Counted from the first letter of the stretch, positions 21,350 through 40,144 are shown. The stretch is DNA of 64,000 bases from Epiperipatus broadwayi (GCA_028023455.1 JAQFVV010012477.1:801501-865500), one strand, 5' to 3'. Notes: generated from the sequence alone by a model not told the origin. Numbers and translations are program-made.

Positions 21350-21360
21350 AAAGGAGGGGA
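21350..21360 (+). other. Polypurine tract
   Basis: AAAGGAGGGGA, all purine and G-rich in an otherwise AT-rich region, lies 3 bp (ATA) upstream of the 3' LTR. This is the place and composition expected for the plus-strand primer of an LTR retrotransposon. It fixes the element's orientation as plus strand. Confidence 0.8.
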
Positions 21361-21363
21361 ATA

Positions 21364-26689
<5,326 letters not shown>

Positions 26690-26754
<65 letters not shown>
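26690..26754. repeat. (AT)n microsatellite of about 65 bp
   Basis: Pure AT dinucleotides abutting the first unit of the foldback complex that follows. The plus-strand frame with a long YIYIYI run across it is an artefact. Confidence 0.9.
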
Positions 26755-26756
<2 letters not shown>

Positions 26757-26757
<1 letters not shown>

Positions 26758-27990
26758 AGCTTGCTAATAGCTCTAAACAAGCTTACTTTTTATGGTAAAT
26801 GGTACAAAAGAAAACCTTTAAATCCTTTATCTAGGATTGTCAACACCTCGGACGAGTTTCAAAACTATGGATCTTTTCAGTGAAGAGCTAGGTCAACAGA
26901 TTCAAAGAACCAACTTGGGCTAAGCATTTATATAAAAGTTAACTCTTAAGAAGAAAATCTAAAATTTTTAGACATCTTCAAGTCTTTAAATTCAGTTCTC
27001 TAACTGAAATGATCATATAGAACTGAACTTAATTCAGACACACCATAGATTAATGGGCTTAGTAATTTAATATAGCCAAAGCTCCTAACAGCATAATAAT
27101 AATAGTAATAAATTCGAATTCATGTGTCACATGACCTTTATAGCTTGCATTTACAAATGTGTAATATAAATAGCATGCTAATAGCTCTAAACAAGATTAT
27201 TTTTTATGATAAATGCTACAAGTGTACACATTCAAATCATCTTTATCTAGTATTGTTCCCATCTCCAAACTGGTTTTGAGCTATGGCTCTCTTCCATGAG
27301 AAGCTAGAATACCAGATTCAAACAATCAACTCAAGCTAATCATTTATCTTAAAGTTAAGTCTTAAGAAGATCTGATTTTTTTTAGATATCTACAAGTCTT
27401 TAGATTCAGCTCTTTAAGTGAAATAGTGACATGGGTCTGAAGTTAATTCAGATACACCTTAAGATAATGGTCATAATAATTTAATTTAGCCAAAGCACCC
27501 AAAAGTAAAATAATAATAGTAATAAAATCCAAGTCATATTTCATATGTCATAGCTCAAAGCCAGTCTGGGAATGGACACAATCCTAGATAAAGATGATTT
27601 GAATACTTTCTTTTGTACCATTTATCATAAAAATAATTTAAAAATAAGCATGTTTAGAGCTATTAGCATGTTCTTTATATTATATATGTGTCAATGCAAG
27701 CTATATAGGTCATGTATCATATAACTTGATTTTATTACTATTATTATTTTGCTGTTGGGGACTTTGGTTAAATTAAATTACTAAGCTCATTAATCTATGG
27801 TATATCTGAATTTAGATCATATCATTATTTCAGTTAGAGAGCAGAATTTAAAGACTTGTAGATGTCTAAAAATTTCAGACATTCTTCTTAAGAGATACCT
27901 TTTAAATAAAAGCTTATATTGAGTTGTTTTTTTAATCTGATGTCCTAGCTCCTCACTGAAGAGAGCCATAGCTCAAAACCAGTTTGGGAT
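26757..27990. repeat. Foldback complex: two direct units followed by inverted units
   Basis: Unit 1 (26757-27169) and unit 2 (27170-27540) begin GAGCTTGCTAATAGCTCTAAA and TAGCATGCTAATAGCTCTAAA and run in the same direction. They share TTTATCTAG(G/T)ATTGT, CAAAACTATGG / GAGCTATGGCTCT, GTTAA(C/G)TCTTAAGAAGA, ATCT(T/A)CAAGTCTTTA, and ATTCAGA(C/T)ACACC. From about 27541 the same landmarks occur reversed (CATAGCTCAAAGCCAGT, TAGAGCTATTAGCATG, GACTTGTAGATGTCTAAA, GAGAGCCATAGCTCAAAAC) to about 27990. The whole forms a large imperfect palindrome. Copies are diverged by roughly a tenth to a fifth by eye. No coding content. Confidence 0.7.
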
Positions 27991-30900
27991 GATGAAGTAG
28001 AGCTGACTAATTTTATACATGTATATGCCTTAAATGTGCTTACATAAAAAATACACACTAATGAAATCTAAGGGCAAATAACAAATTGACACCTGATTAT
28101 CTTGCATGAAAGTGCTGAATAGGCCACAATATCTAACCTGGAGGGGCTCAATAAAAGTCAAGGCAACAAAAAATGTCAACATAATTGCTGCAATTGATAT
28201 CTGATAGTGGGCAAAATACCAGTGAATTGATAATTAAGACATGATTATACATTATACATGGAAATTTAACCTGAATCCATTCACATATACACATAAATTT
28301 ACATACTCTGACTAAAGAAATATGCAAGCCAACATAAAAATAACTGCAGGACAATATCATAAAATAGGAATTACAACTACATTCATTCACATACTTCAAA
28401 TAATACATTTATTCAAATACAACAGATAAAATAACTGTTTTACCCTGTGTGCACATTAACACACTTTAATAATACTGGAATATAAATGTTGAGAACTCTT
28501 AAAATTGTGTAATTAGATCTTTTTTCACATGTGAATTTTCTTATACCAACTTCCATTCTAAAATATATATTATCATAAATATATCCAACATAATCTAAGC
28601 ATAATAATAAATTAATAATATATATACAATAACTATAATAAAATAATAATAGTAACATCAATACTTTAAACACACTACACTTATATTATCCCATTTTAAT
28701 AAAGTCTAAGGTTTTATGAGTCCATTCATTTAAATAAAATGAAAATAACTCTCTAAATCTGTTAGTCCAACTATTCTTCATTAAGATTGAATATTGCATG
28801 GTTTTATTGAACACATAGGAAACAAACAAATGAATAAATCATAGCAGATCTGCATTTTCATTTATATAAAAAATAAAAAGAACAAATACTAGCAAGTTTA
28901 CTAAATAACCATATAAAATGTTAGACTTCCATAACAAAATTTATACATTTGTTTAATGCAAAGTTTATTTCAAGATAATATTTTATTTGTATTAAATGAA
29001 ACACAACTATGCAACATCTTTTTTTAGGCAATGAAAATACAAGCTATCTTTTATCTTAAATAAATGAAGAAGCTTCTAAAATGATTATGACTCATTTCTT
29101 CCTTCAGTTTTACAATACTTTGGAAATAACTCATTATAGCATTTATTTCAATAAACTGAATCTATAATAATTTTAAAGACAGTTTCTTGTAATAATAATA
29201 GTTCAATAATGAATATTTTAAAAACAACTTTAATATTGTCCACAAATAACAAGAATGACATTAGTATTGAAAATTAATTTGTAGAACTTCTAAAAACTTT
29301 TGAAAAACAAATTATTAATAAACTGTTTTTTTTAAAACAAACTCTAGAATTAATTAAAATTAAATAAAAACAGTAAAGCAACATACATTACATTTCTCCA
29401 TCTTAGCAGTCTGTATAATATTTTTCATATTTATACTCTGGAGATGTTTCCATAACAATAAAGCTTATTGTAGATTTCAGGTTAAATAGATTGTGTGGAT
29501 GTAGTAAACACATACACATCAAAAAGTAATTTGCTTAAGTGACTTTAAAATTTTAGCAACACATTGTTAAAATATATAACTAAAGTTGATTTCTTCAAAA
29601 GAAAAGTTAGAATTAAAGTAATAATTTATTCCCAGTTTTTTCTTTAAATGTGTGTGTGCTTGTTTAAATAACAGTAAAACCTACCATATTACTTTAACTA
29701 ATCAATCAACAATTGATATTGGGCCAGGATTTTAAACTGACTGATACAATCTCAATCTTTTATTAATCAGATCATATAAAAATAGATTTGACCTTGAAGA
29801 CTCTCTAGACATTAATTACAACAAATAAAAAACAATAATAAATAATTTGATTTATATTATTGTTATTGTATTTAATGGTTCTCAAGAAATTATGATTAAA
29901 TAACTATAATATTAAACAACACTATTCATGAAATATATTAGCTTTAAAAAATAATTGATATCTTCAAAGATAATTTATTTCAGACTTTGTTTTTTTTTAA
30001 ATCACCCGATGCACATACACATACCAGACAAAGCAGGCAATAATAAAAAAAATATGAAATTTATTACAAGCTAACAATTAACATTTTAAAAAATAACAAA
30101 AACCCTTTATTGAAATTCACTCAAAATATATTGTACTTTAAATTGGTTTTATTTATGTTTAACCTAAAAAATTATAGCTTTAATACATTCAGTGTCAAAC
30201 CTGACCCCCAAATTTTTGAATAGACTCTAGGAATGAAAATTTTTACTATGACACTATGTTTGATTTTTTTTTGTGCCATTGATTTTTTTTTATGTATATT
30301 AAAAAAAATTATTTATAGGCTATATTATAAATATTTAAGCATTCTAATAATTAAAGGTATCTAACTAATGGTATTACCTATAACAAAGGCAACCATTGTC
30401 ATTTTCTTCATGATATCTATTCAAAAATGATAAAAGAATGAAGTAGTAGGTATTAGAATCTTATGCTATTAAAAATGGTATATTTAAAATTAGTTATCAT
30501 CGAAGAAACAAAAAAAATTCTAAAAGTTAAAATATTAATTGTTATTAAAATATTTCACTTACAGATTTATAAAAATAATTTTCTTTTTAGCCTCTAATGA
30601 ATTTTTTGTTGTCATTTCCAGTTTTCCTAACATATAATTGTATACTTTCTAATAGCTGTCTTTTGAAAAATAAAATATTTTTAAAGATTAAACTCCCTCT
30701 TAGTGAGTAGTTTTTAGTTTAATAATAAGTGTTTTATATAATTTTTGTGTTGTAATTGTTAACAATTACTGAAAATCACATTATGTGTGGCAGGGAAAAT
30801 TAATCTAAAGCATCAGTCAATCACAAATCACCATCTCCTCCAATAGCTTTGTCAGAACAATAGAATGTGCTATCAATCATAAACAAAGGTCCATACATGT

Positions 30901-32040
30901 CTTTATAATTTTGACATTTCTTGAAATTTGTTTTACATTAGCAAACACTGTAATTTAACATATGTAATGCTTTAAACAATATAGAAAAATAATAATTGCA
31001 GCACCATCACACCATGTAAAATATGAAATAAATGAATACAGTCATCATTTACTTTTGTAAAATAATTAAATAACTATTAAATGAATTAACTAATATATTT
31101 TAGTACCTAGCATTTAAATACATTTCAGCACACATTTTATTAATATAATTTAAAATGCATAAGTAAGATTTTATCCAGCTTAAATTAGTCAAGCTTATTT
31201 TAGCAAAAGGGTTATCTTTTTTATAGTTAATAAATAAAAAATGTAAAGTATTACAGTATTATGTGTACATCTGTGGACTAAATATAAGATTATTTATAGA
31301 TACAAGGGCAGACCCAACAATAACTGGAATTGTTTTCTGATATACACACCTATTGTAGTATATACTTTTCCTGTTACATACTTCTTGCAGAAACCCTTCT
31401 GCATGAATATGTTAAATAACATTATAATGTTAAATTGTGGGATATGTAGCACACTTTTTCTAAAGTGTGTTTCATGTAACTGCAATTTATTTTTTATGAT
31501 GGCTGAAATGTTGGAATTAATGCTGTTTTTTTTTTAAGCAAAAATAGTTTTCTCTCAGATTTAGTTCATAATAGTCAGACATTTTATTATCAAGTTTTGA
31601 AATGGTTATTTGATGCAGTAACATGTAAAAATTCCATTATGTGCAAAGAAAAGTGTTCGACATCCACCCCAACAGTGTCATCTGTCTTGCGTGGGAAACA
31701 TTTTAAAATTAAATTCAGCATGATTTAGCTTACCTATAAACCATATTACCTTGTTCTCTTTATGTGTTATTTTTTAAATCTCTCAAATGACAAAAAAAAG
31801 TTTTATTTTTTGTGCACTTAGAATGGGGGAGGTGGCAATGTAACAGAAGTATCAAAACATATCACTTTGCAATTATTTCTGGACTACTTTAAAAAGTGAT
31901 AAACTGGCATAGAATGGTGCATTATATTAAATAGTCTATACTTTGTTAAAACAATTCAATTTGTTACACTAAAAATAAATTCACAATTTTTTATTACAAA
32001 ATTTCATTTATTTTGAGTCCGCCTGCGTATGTGCATATAT
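27991..32040. other. AT-rich intergenic DNA
   Basis: Four kilobases without a recognisable gene. Open frames at 28.15-28.67 kb (minus) and 31.3 kb (minus) have no domain and are taken as chance. A perfect 18-bp palindrome GTAATTGTTAACAATTAC lies near 30755. An AGTGTCA (about 30190) and TGACACT (about 30250) pair flanks a short GC-richer patch, but nothing further supports a mobile element there. Confidence 0.4.
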
Positions 32041-32079
32041 ATAATTATAACTCAGATTATGCTTAAATGAAATGAAGGT

Positions 32080-32650
32080 AACTATATATTCCAATGAGTT
32101 TTGTACTATAAATAAATTATTTAAAGATAGAATTGATATCACCTGTTCTTTGGCTTTGTTGATATTATGTTTAGTTTATTCATGTAATTTTAAATGGAGA
32201 GAATATGATTTATTGGTTATATAAATATATAGAATAATTATATGGAATCACCATTTAAATAATTAGACGATCAACATCGACCTTTAGTTTTAACAACTGC
32301 AAATGTGAAACAAAAATTCAGTTAATATATGTAAATAATAAATTATAATTATATCTCATATTATATATAAATAAATAGTAGTAACTGTAGCTTTCAATGA
32401 GTTTTGTAATATAAATAAACTATTAAAAGAAAGTCATGCAGGATCATATGAAATAAAGTATCTTGTCCATTTTTGATAATGAGAAATCACAATCTGAATG
32501 ATACAACCTGACTGACAACATTGTTGGTATTTATTCTTAGTGTATTTACATAATTTTAAATAAAAGAGTTAATTTGCTTTATTGTTTGTATAAATGTATA
32601 GAATAAATTATATATAATCACTATTTAAATATTCAAAAGATGATTGGAAT
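32080..32650 (+). repeat. Old tandem duplication of about 310 bp
   Basis: CAATGAGTTTTGTACTATAAA (near 32090) recurs as CAATGAGTTTTGTAATATAAA (near 32395). The following landmarks recur in order: a TAATTTTAAATGGAGAG / TAATTTTAAATAAAAGAG block, TATAGAATAATTATATGGAA / TATAGAATAAATTATATATA, and CACCATTTAAAT / CACTATTTAAAT. The copies are diverged and no coding sequence is visible. Confidence 0.5.
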
Positions 32651-34299
32651 CTACAATTACTTTCATTTCATTTAGAGTAATCTGATTTATAATTATTATT
32701 TATTATTTGCATATATTAACTGAGTTGTTATTTCCTATTTAGAAAATATTATAATGAAAGCTCTTCTTTATTCTCTGTTTAAATGAACATTCTATCATTT
32801 ATTTATACATTTATTTAACCAATAAATTGAATCCACTCACAAACTAAACATAAGTATCAACAATGTCAAAGGAAAGATGGTATCACTCTATCTTTTAATG
32901 CTTTATTTATATTTTACAACTCACTGGAAACTACATTTATTTTTGTTTTATATATATAACTCCAATTATTTTGTTCAAATTATGCCTAGGTATTTTAAAA
33001 AAATGAAGATACATAAATGTGTTTTTTAGTTCCTACATAGGAACACGTAATGGAAGACTGATATAGAAATTTCAAATGACATAGTAAAGTATGACAAAAT
33101 ATTTGCTTGTGTATACAGCAAAATATAAAAAAGAAAACAAACAAACATGTGTTTGAGGCCATTGAAAGAATTAAAAGACTAAAAATACAAGTGTATCATG
33201 TCATATTTCTAGAGATAAAGATAGCATTGAAAATAAATATGAAGAGATTAGAAAAGACTATAGAAATAAACTATATGTCATATAGATGGAGCAAAAGAGG
33301 AAGATTTGTATTTAAATGTGAGAAGGTTTAGTTTTCCATAAACAAAGTTGCAGCTAGAAAACCCATTATGCAATAGATGAATAATAATTGAAATAATGAT
33401 GGAAATGAAAGAAGAATACTATTTTCACTAAAATAATTGGATACATTTCCAGATGATTTAAACATATAAACTTGTCTTTAACCTTTTTTTTTTGTTGTTA
33501 TTTAGTTTGGCGTTCTAGCACGGCTGTGTTTTCTGCACTAGTATAGTGTTGATATGAATTTAAACACAAATAATATTTAAATTTTATTAATTATGAAAAA
33601 GATTGTTTACATATATAAAATAAAATTTCCTGACCAAAGATTTAAAAAAAAAAAAACCATATTTTAATAAAATGTGTAATTTAAAAAAATATATGTATAT
33701 TAAAATCTAAAAGTTGAAACAGTATGATTCTACAATGTTATATCTATGTTTGCTAATAAATTTTTATGCAACAGTCAAAGAGCAACAAAACCACATTTTA
33801 ACTTTTATTTACTTATTAGTAATAATGATAATAAAATAATATTTATATTTCTGACAACTTTTATTACTTATTTTATAAATCACAAGAAAATGAAAAAAAA
33901 ATAAAATAAAAGCATTTTTAAATTCAAAATAAAAGAAATTCATATTATTTTAAACAGCTTTAATAAATAAATAATTTAACCAAAAAATTTTGCAATATTA
34001 CAGATTCCAAAAACCTTTGAAATATGCAAATACATTTTTTTTTTTAAAATTATATTATTATAAATAACTTTTTTAAAAACTATTTCGTTGCATGATAAAT
34101 ATATATAACTAAAAAAAAGATAAGTAGATAAGTAGAACATCATGTAGACAGACATGGTGATGATATATACATTGGTATATAAAGTAGATAAATAGAGTAT
34201 CATACAGATAGATAGGTAGATATATAAGGTAAATATATGGATAGATACAATGTATATACAGATAAATGCAAGTAATGGAATAGATAAATACATGTATGT
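32651..34299. other. AT-rich intergenic DNA
   Basis: No gene recognised. The small plus-strand frame at 33107-33331 encodes a basic peptide without a known motif. The minus-strand frame at 33976-34293 is mostly the translation of degenerate GATA repeats. Confidence 0.35.
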
Positions 34300-34367
34300 G
34301 ATATAGATAGATAGCTATCTAGCTAGGTAGGTAGGTAGGTAGGTGGGTGGGTGGGTGGGTAGGTGGG

Positions 34368-34447
<80 letters not shown>

Positions 34448-34448
34448 C

Positions 34449-34536
<88 letters not shown>
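34300..34536. repeat. GATA microsatellite with a GGTA/GGTG leader
   Basis: A short (AGGT/GGGT)n block at about 34323-34368 is followed by about 40 GATA units with one GACA interruption near 34446. Degenerate GATA units extend upstream to about 34100. Confidence 0.95.
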
Positions 34537-34937
34537 TCAGAAAAAATTTTGTTAAATATTATTTATATTTTATACTTAGCCAAATAACGAGACATACAAC
34601 ATTTATATTATATATTTCACAGAAAAAAATATGAAATTGCTAATAAAATAGTTCAAATTTAGGGGAAAAAATGTATTTAATATGAAAACACTCAGTATTA
34701 TACTTTCAATATGTCAGCTCATATTCTACGCAATTATATATTTTAAAGTGTAATTTAATTAATTTATAATTTTCTGGTGATTAAATGTTTTGCTAATGCT
34801 GCTTGCAGAATAAATTATATATTATGCTTTTTGTATTTAATTATCACTTGCAGTCATTGTATTCTTTTCATTTGATGTATGAATAATTATATCAATATAT
34901 AACTTCTATACAATGATACACAGAAATATCAAAAATA

Positions 34938-36099
34938 GGTATTGTGGTATTAGAGCTGCGACATAAAGAATTATAATCGTTTAATCATTAACTTAATTAG
35001 GTTATTAAATCAAAAACATATTTTAAAATCTACATTTAAAAAAAAAAACAATTTAACAAAAAAAAATATGAAAAGCATTATGTGAAGAATAATTAAAATG
35101 TGTGTTTAAATCAAATTGAGGGTGTGTTTGCACATGCATATTCTGCGTAATCTATTTTAATACATTGTACAGGCTTACACCAGCATTTATATATGTAATA
35201 TATGCGGAATTCGAACTCAGACTTTTACACGACCTACAAATTTCAGTGCCATCTTATATTGCTGACTCACCTGATCACACACATTTTAAAAAGATAAATA
35301 ATCACCAATAAACGTATTCTGTGCTAAACAGCACTCATCAGTTGGTGCAGATTACCATCTCCACACATATATACAATTAGTACTCCGTTTTATATTAAGA
35401 TAACCAATCCCCATACTTTAATGAATGTTGGTTTAGCACGAAATACATATATTGGTGATTATTTATCTTTTCAACATGTGTGTGATCAGGTGAGTCAGCA
35501 ATATAAGATGGCACTGAGAGTTGTAGGTCGTGTGAGAGTCTGAGTTCAAATCCCGCATATACTACATATATAAATGCAGGTGTAAGTCTGTACAATGTAT
35601 TAAAATAGATTATGTAGAATATTCACGTGCAAACACACACTTAATTTGATTTAAACACGCATTTTAACTATTCTTCGCAATAATGCTTTTCAAAGTTGTA
35701 ATTATAAATTTTATTAAACGCACATTATTATATTAAGTAATATTTACTAAGGCAGTAAGTAACCTTTAGGAATAAGCATCTTAAAAATTCGAAGGTAGTG
35801 ACCTCTACCGGTCTTAGTCACAAGCTTTCACTATGAAGAAAAGATGGAAACCTTCTTTACTTCAACCTACTTTTATATATGAATAGGTGAAGCTGAAGTG
35901 ATTAGATATAAGAGTGTGAAGCTATTCAATACTATTCCTAAAGGTTACTGCCTTAGTAATATTAATAATGCTTTTCGTATTTTTTTTTTTTTTGGTAAAT
36001 TGGTTTTTTTTTTAATGTAGATTTTAAAATATGTTTTTGATTTAATAACCTAGTTAATTTAATGATTAAACGATTATAATTCTTCATGTCACAGTACCC
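34938..36099. mobile_element. Long foldback element (about 1.16 kb) with a nested insertion in its right arm
   Basis: The left arm runs from GGTATTGTGG (34938) through AGAATTATAATCGTTTAATC, TTAGGTTATTAAATCAAAAAC, GAACTCAGACTTT and CTGACTCACCTGATCACACA to AATAATCACCAATA near 35313. The right arm repeats these reversed from about 35415 to GTCACAGTACC (about 36098). The loop of about 80 bp holds CATCAGTTGGTGCAGATT and TACTTTAATGA, the module also found at 38.9-40.7 kb. The right arm is interrupted at 35692-35963. A part of the arm has tRNA-like B-box sequence (GAGTTCAAATCCCGC at about 35542). No transposase frame is present. Confidence 0.75.
35692..35963. mobile_element. 272-bp insertion with 13-bp target duplication, containing a small TIR element
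   Basis: AATAATGCTTTTC occurs at both edges (35679-35691 and 35964-35976), and the foldback arm continues only after the second copy, so this is an insertion into the arm. Inside it, TACTAAGGCAGTAAGTAACC (about 35748) and, reversed, AGGTTACTGCCTTAGTA (about 35943-35959) form terminal inverted repeats of about 28 bp. The interior has CGAAGGTAGTGACC and AGCTTCACACT-type sequence with no coding frame. A 13-bp duplication is longer than most DNA transposons make, so it may be a TIR element carried in by another event. Confidence 0.7.
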
Positions 36100-36109
36100 A
36101 GAAATATTT

Positions 36110-38840
36110 TTTTTCAAATTGATTATTGAAATTATGATATAAAGCCTAATTTAAATTTGATTTTATTTTACTCTAGAACTGCTGGTATCTTTTTCACGTA
36201 TTATATAATATATTATCAATTAATATACTTTTAAGTCATGTTAAAAAGTTACAAAATCCATATTTGAAATCTCAAAAAAAATATTCTTTTAATAAAATAT
36301 TCATGCACCATTATAGAGACTACAAAAATTTATAACTACTACTTGGCATCAGATTTATGCAATAATATATGCAAGTTAGCATATTATTTTAAAATTTCAG
36401 GCTGTAAAATTGATAATAAAATAGTTAAATACTGATTTCAAATGAATGGACACATTTGAATTGAATCCCAGGTTTTCATTGATGAAGGCTAGTAACGAAT
36501 ATGATGTAGACTAGTATTTCATAATCATTGATAAATAAAGCTTAAGTCAGAAGGTGTTGAAGTAAGAAAAAAAATGTTTTTGTTAATATATTAAGTATTA
36601 GGAGTAAAATGATATATGTTGATATTGTAAATATTAAAAACAATATAGCACATAAACGTATATTGTTGTTATATCTTGTTTTATTTTTGATATTTTTATT
36701 AGTTAATATTAGAACAATAACTCTATAATTCTGCTAAGCTATACAAAAATATCTTCTTTGTAATCCAATCATTATAATGTTATTGAAATGGTGAAAACAA
36801 TCATAATAGTGATCAGAAATTTTTGCATGTATATAAAAAATATCTATTTTCAATATTTATATTCAGAAATCTCAAAAAAAAACCATCAATTTACAAAAGC
36901 TCTCTCCTAAATATTGCAATGGCATCTCTCAATCAATGCACATTTTAAGTATGATGTAGTTTAATTATTCCCAACAAAAAGTTTAATATGCTAACAAGTT
37001 CTTCCATACTACACAAAAACCCAATGACAATGATTTTTGCAACTCATGGATTCACTTTCAGAACCAGTTTGAATTATTTAAAATGTTGCAATAACACTTT
37101 TATCCAATATATTTCAAAATATGTTATAGAATTATTCCATTGTTAATTAAGATATATTACATTGGATTACATTTTTTGCCTACCTTGTTATTCAGCTATA
37201 CTAATGATAAAAAGTTTTGTTCTTTATCAAAACTATGTAGCTAGATAATACACATTGATTGAGAGATAATCCTGCAAACATTTTGGAGAGAAAATGAGTT
37301 ACCAATCACATTTTTAGTAAAACAAAATATGTAATAATAAATTACACTTTTACTCCAGATATAATGGAAATTTATTTCACAACACAAGAAGAGTGCACAT
37401 GAACATCGCAATCAACATCAAATGAATGAGCAGACTTTGTTTGACCCAGATAATACTTGATATCATGAATTTTAGATTAATTGAATAGTTCTAGGGCAGA
37501 AAATACACCATAAGAGTTTTTTTTTGATTTCAAGTTTTATTAAGATCTTTAAAGCATGTGCAGTAAAGTAAATGATTTACAGTGCATATCCTTGCTTTTT
37601 GGTCTAATCGATCCATTGCAGGATGAGTATTTCTCCAAGCTTAATTTAGTTACTCTGATCTTTTGTTTCTCTGCTCCACAACACATTTACAAACCTCTTA
37701 TTTTATCCAACCATCTCATATTTGGTATTTTTCAAAGTCTGTTTATAATATATTGTCATCAAATTAAAAAAGTTTGGTAACTATCTATCACTCTCTCTTC
37801 AGACAATATTTTATTCCAGATTGTTATTACTCTTTTAATTGATTCAATGATTTCAATACTGTCTTCTTGTTTTCTAACCTATATATTTCATTTTCCAATA
37901 AATTTAACATATACTTTTCATGCTGTATTGGGTTGGCTGAATTGCGTTTCTGTTTAATGTTCAAGTCTTAGAGCCATACATAAAAACTCAACATATAGAC
38001 ATATAAACTTAAGATACTTCTAAAAAGCATTCCATTCAAATATAATTCTATCATTACATTTAAGCATTATCTAACTAAAGTATTTGTTTTGTTAACTTCT
38101 TCTAATTTACGATTATGAAACTTTATTTTTTTCTGTGGGAAAAAATCATTGAATATTACTTTGTTATTTTTAACTTTGTCTTTAGTTGCACTTATTTACT
38201 TTCATCTGATAACTCTGATTTTTGCAATATTTTCTGAAGTTCTGAAGCATTATTGACAAAAACATTTGATTCATCTACAAAATTATGATAGTTTAAATAA
38301 AATAATATCCATTTAAATTTTTATCATAGAAAATAATATCCATTTACTTTTACTCCCTTAGTCTCTGATTTAACCCATACAATATTTCTTGCAATTCTGC
38401 TGCAAAATGTTTGTAAGTGCGGACTTAAAATGGCATACATTTTTTAATGTTACTCTTCTTATCATCACCATGTAATCTAATCATTTTTATTGCATTTTGG
38501 TTGGCATATTTTAGAACATGACACTATTTAATGTTTATATCTTGATGTATCAGTGATTTAGTTATCATAGAAATGCTTGTACTATTAAAAATCTTTTCGT
38601 ACTCTACAAATATAAAGCACCGTGGCAACCCTTTATTTATTGGATCTATATATAACCTCTCATTATTTATATATGATTCATTGTGATTAAACTGTATTCA
38701 AGTAGAACTCATTCTTTTGGTTCATTAGAATCCTAGTTCAATGGACATTAGTTATAGTTATCTTGGTAAAGATTTTGAATAGAATTAAATACAAAAAAGT
38801 GAGAGGTCTATAATTTCAAATATTTTCTTTATTAATTTTC
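36110..38840. other. AT-rich intergenic DNA
   Basis: No gene or strong repeat seen. The plus-strand frame at 37556-37780 has no recognisable domain. Confidence 0.4.
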
Positions 38841-38849
38841 TAAATACAA

Positions 38850-39385
38850 GTATACTGTATATACTTAAGCTAGGTCAATTAAATGGAATTTGAACTCAGA
38901 CTTTCAAGCTTCCTTCAGTCATCCATTTTATCTTATACAAACAATATGCATGGCCACATGCACATGAAAAAAGAATAAATGCTCTCCAATATGCATATTT
39001 TGTGCTGAACCAGCATTCATCAGTTGATGTATATCATCATATCCAACACATATATAATCAGCACTCAGTTTACATTAAGTTAGCAAATCTTTAAACTTTA
39101 ATGGACAGGTTTCAATTCTCTCCAGGCTCCAACTCTTCAGTCATTAATATTATTGAAAATCTGATGATGGTATGTTGAAAGCTCTTGTTTGCCAATTTTG
39201 TTTGTCCACACTGACTTTAAGGTACTCTGTTGCCTCATATTTAGTACCATAATATATCCATTTAAATAAACAGAAGAGGGATGGGCAGAATATAAGCTGA
39301 ATATGTATTTTTAAAATATAAGTATATTGTACATAATTAAGCTAGATGTAATTAAAGGGGTTTGAACACAGACTTTCAAGTAATA
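38850..39385 (+). repeat. Dispersed module copy with flanking direct repeats
   Basis: Direct repeats begin and end the unit: AAGTATACTGTATATACTTA followed by TTTGAACTCAGACTTTCAAG (about 38849-38910), and AAGTATATTGTACATAATTA followed by TTTGAACACAGACTTTCAAG (about 39320-39382). Between them lie CACATGAAAAAAGAATAAATG, ACCAGCATTCATCAGTTGAT, ACTTTAATGGACAGG and GAAAATCTGATGATG. The same blocks recur at 40.15-40.74 kb, in part at 46.8-47.0 kb, and in the centre of the 34.9-kb foldback. It is an interspersed repeat of unknown class; GAACTC-type B-box-like sequence on the minus strand hints at a tRNA-related origin. Confidence 0.6.
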
Positions 39386-40140
39386 AATTCGATTTTTGTA
39401 TTGTAATAATACTTTTTTCACTTATACAAATTATCATTATCATTTTTTTAATATTGCTGTCAATGTATTTTATAAGTTTATATCAGTTTTGAAATCCATA
39501 TATTACTTTTAATGTGTTTAAAAAGATAAAATGGATCTTAGATCAATGAATGTCTGCATCTTCTTTGAAGTTGTAATTGACCAGTTATTTTGAAATATTT
39601 TTGTCACTCACTGAACTTTTGGCTTTAAATATCTATATTGGTTATGAACTTCTATATTCAAATTATAATTCTGCTAAACAGAAAATGTCACATGTTTTCC
39701 TTTAATCAAATTATCAGTAAGCATTTACTGTCATTATTTTTAGTGAACTCAAGCATATATTTGTTTTTATCATTAACAAACACACTCATTCATCTTAAAT
39801 GTTAAGATGATGGAAATCTCCCATTCATGCCATGATGTAAATTATGAGTATTTAATTCTTAGAGTCCATGTAGATAATTAATTATAAAAATTTCAATGAC
39901 AATTTTTTATTTTAGCTTTAGATTCATACTTTAGAAACATTTAATTGTTTAAGTTGGGCTAGAATAAATGTTCATAGACATTAGAAGCAATTGATATATC
40001 ATGGAAGAAGAAATTGTTTTTCTCTTAGAAAAAATAACACTGTAGCTCTTGTACAATTTTGATCACTGAAGATGGCAACTATATTTTACTTTTATTCATT
40101 CATAAGTTACTTTTCTGTGTAAAATTTATATGATATTATA
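39386..40140. other. AT-rich intergenic DNA
   Basis: Nothing recognisable. Confidence 0.35.
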
Positions 40141-40144
40141 TAAA

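Noticed and set aside
28148-28673. Two minus-strand frames rich in Cys and hydrophobic residues, considered as a small secreted or membrane protein
   Set aside because: No domain, no signal peptide of good form, and no supporting codon pattern; such frames are expected by chance here.
30190-30260. Small TIR element bounded by AGTGTCA and TGACACT
   Set aside because: Seven-base inverted words are too short and the flanks show no target duplication.
33976-34293. 105-residue minus-strand frame with many hydrophobic residues, resembling a membrane protein
   Set aside because: Encoded mostly by degenerate GATA repeats, which give YLSI-type residues on the minus strand.
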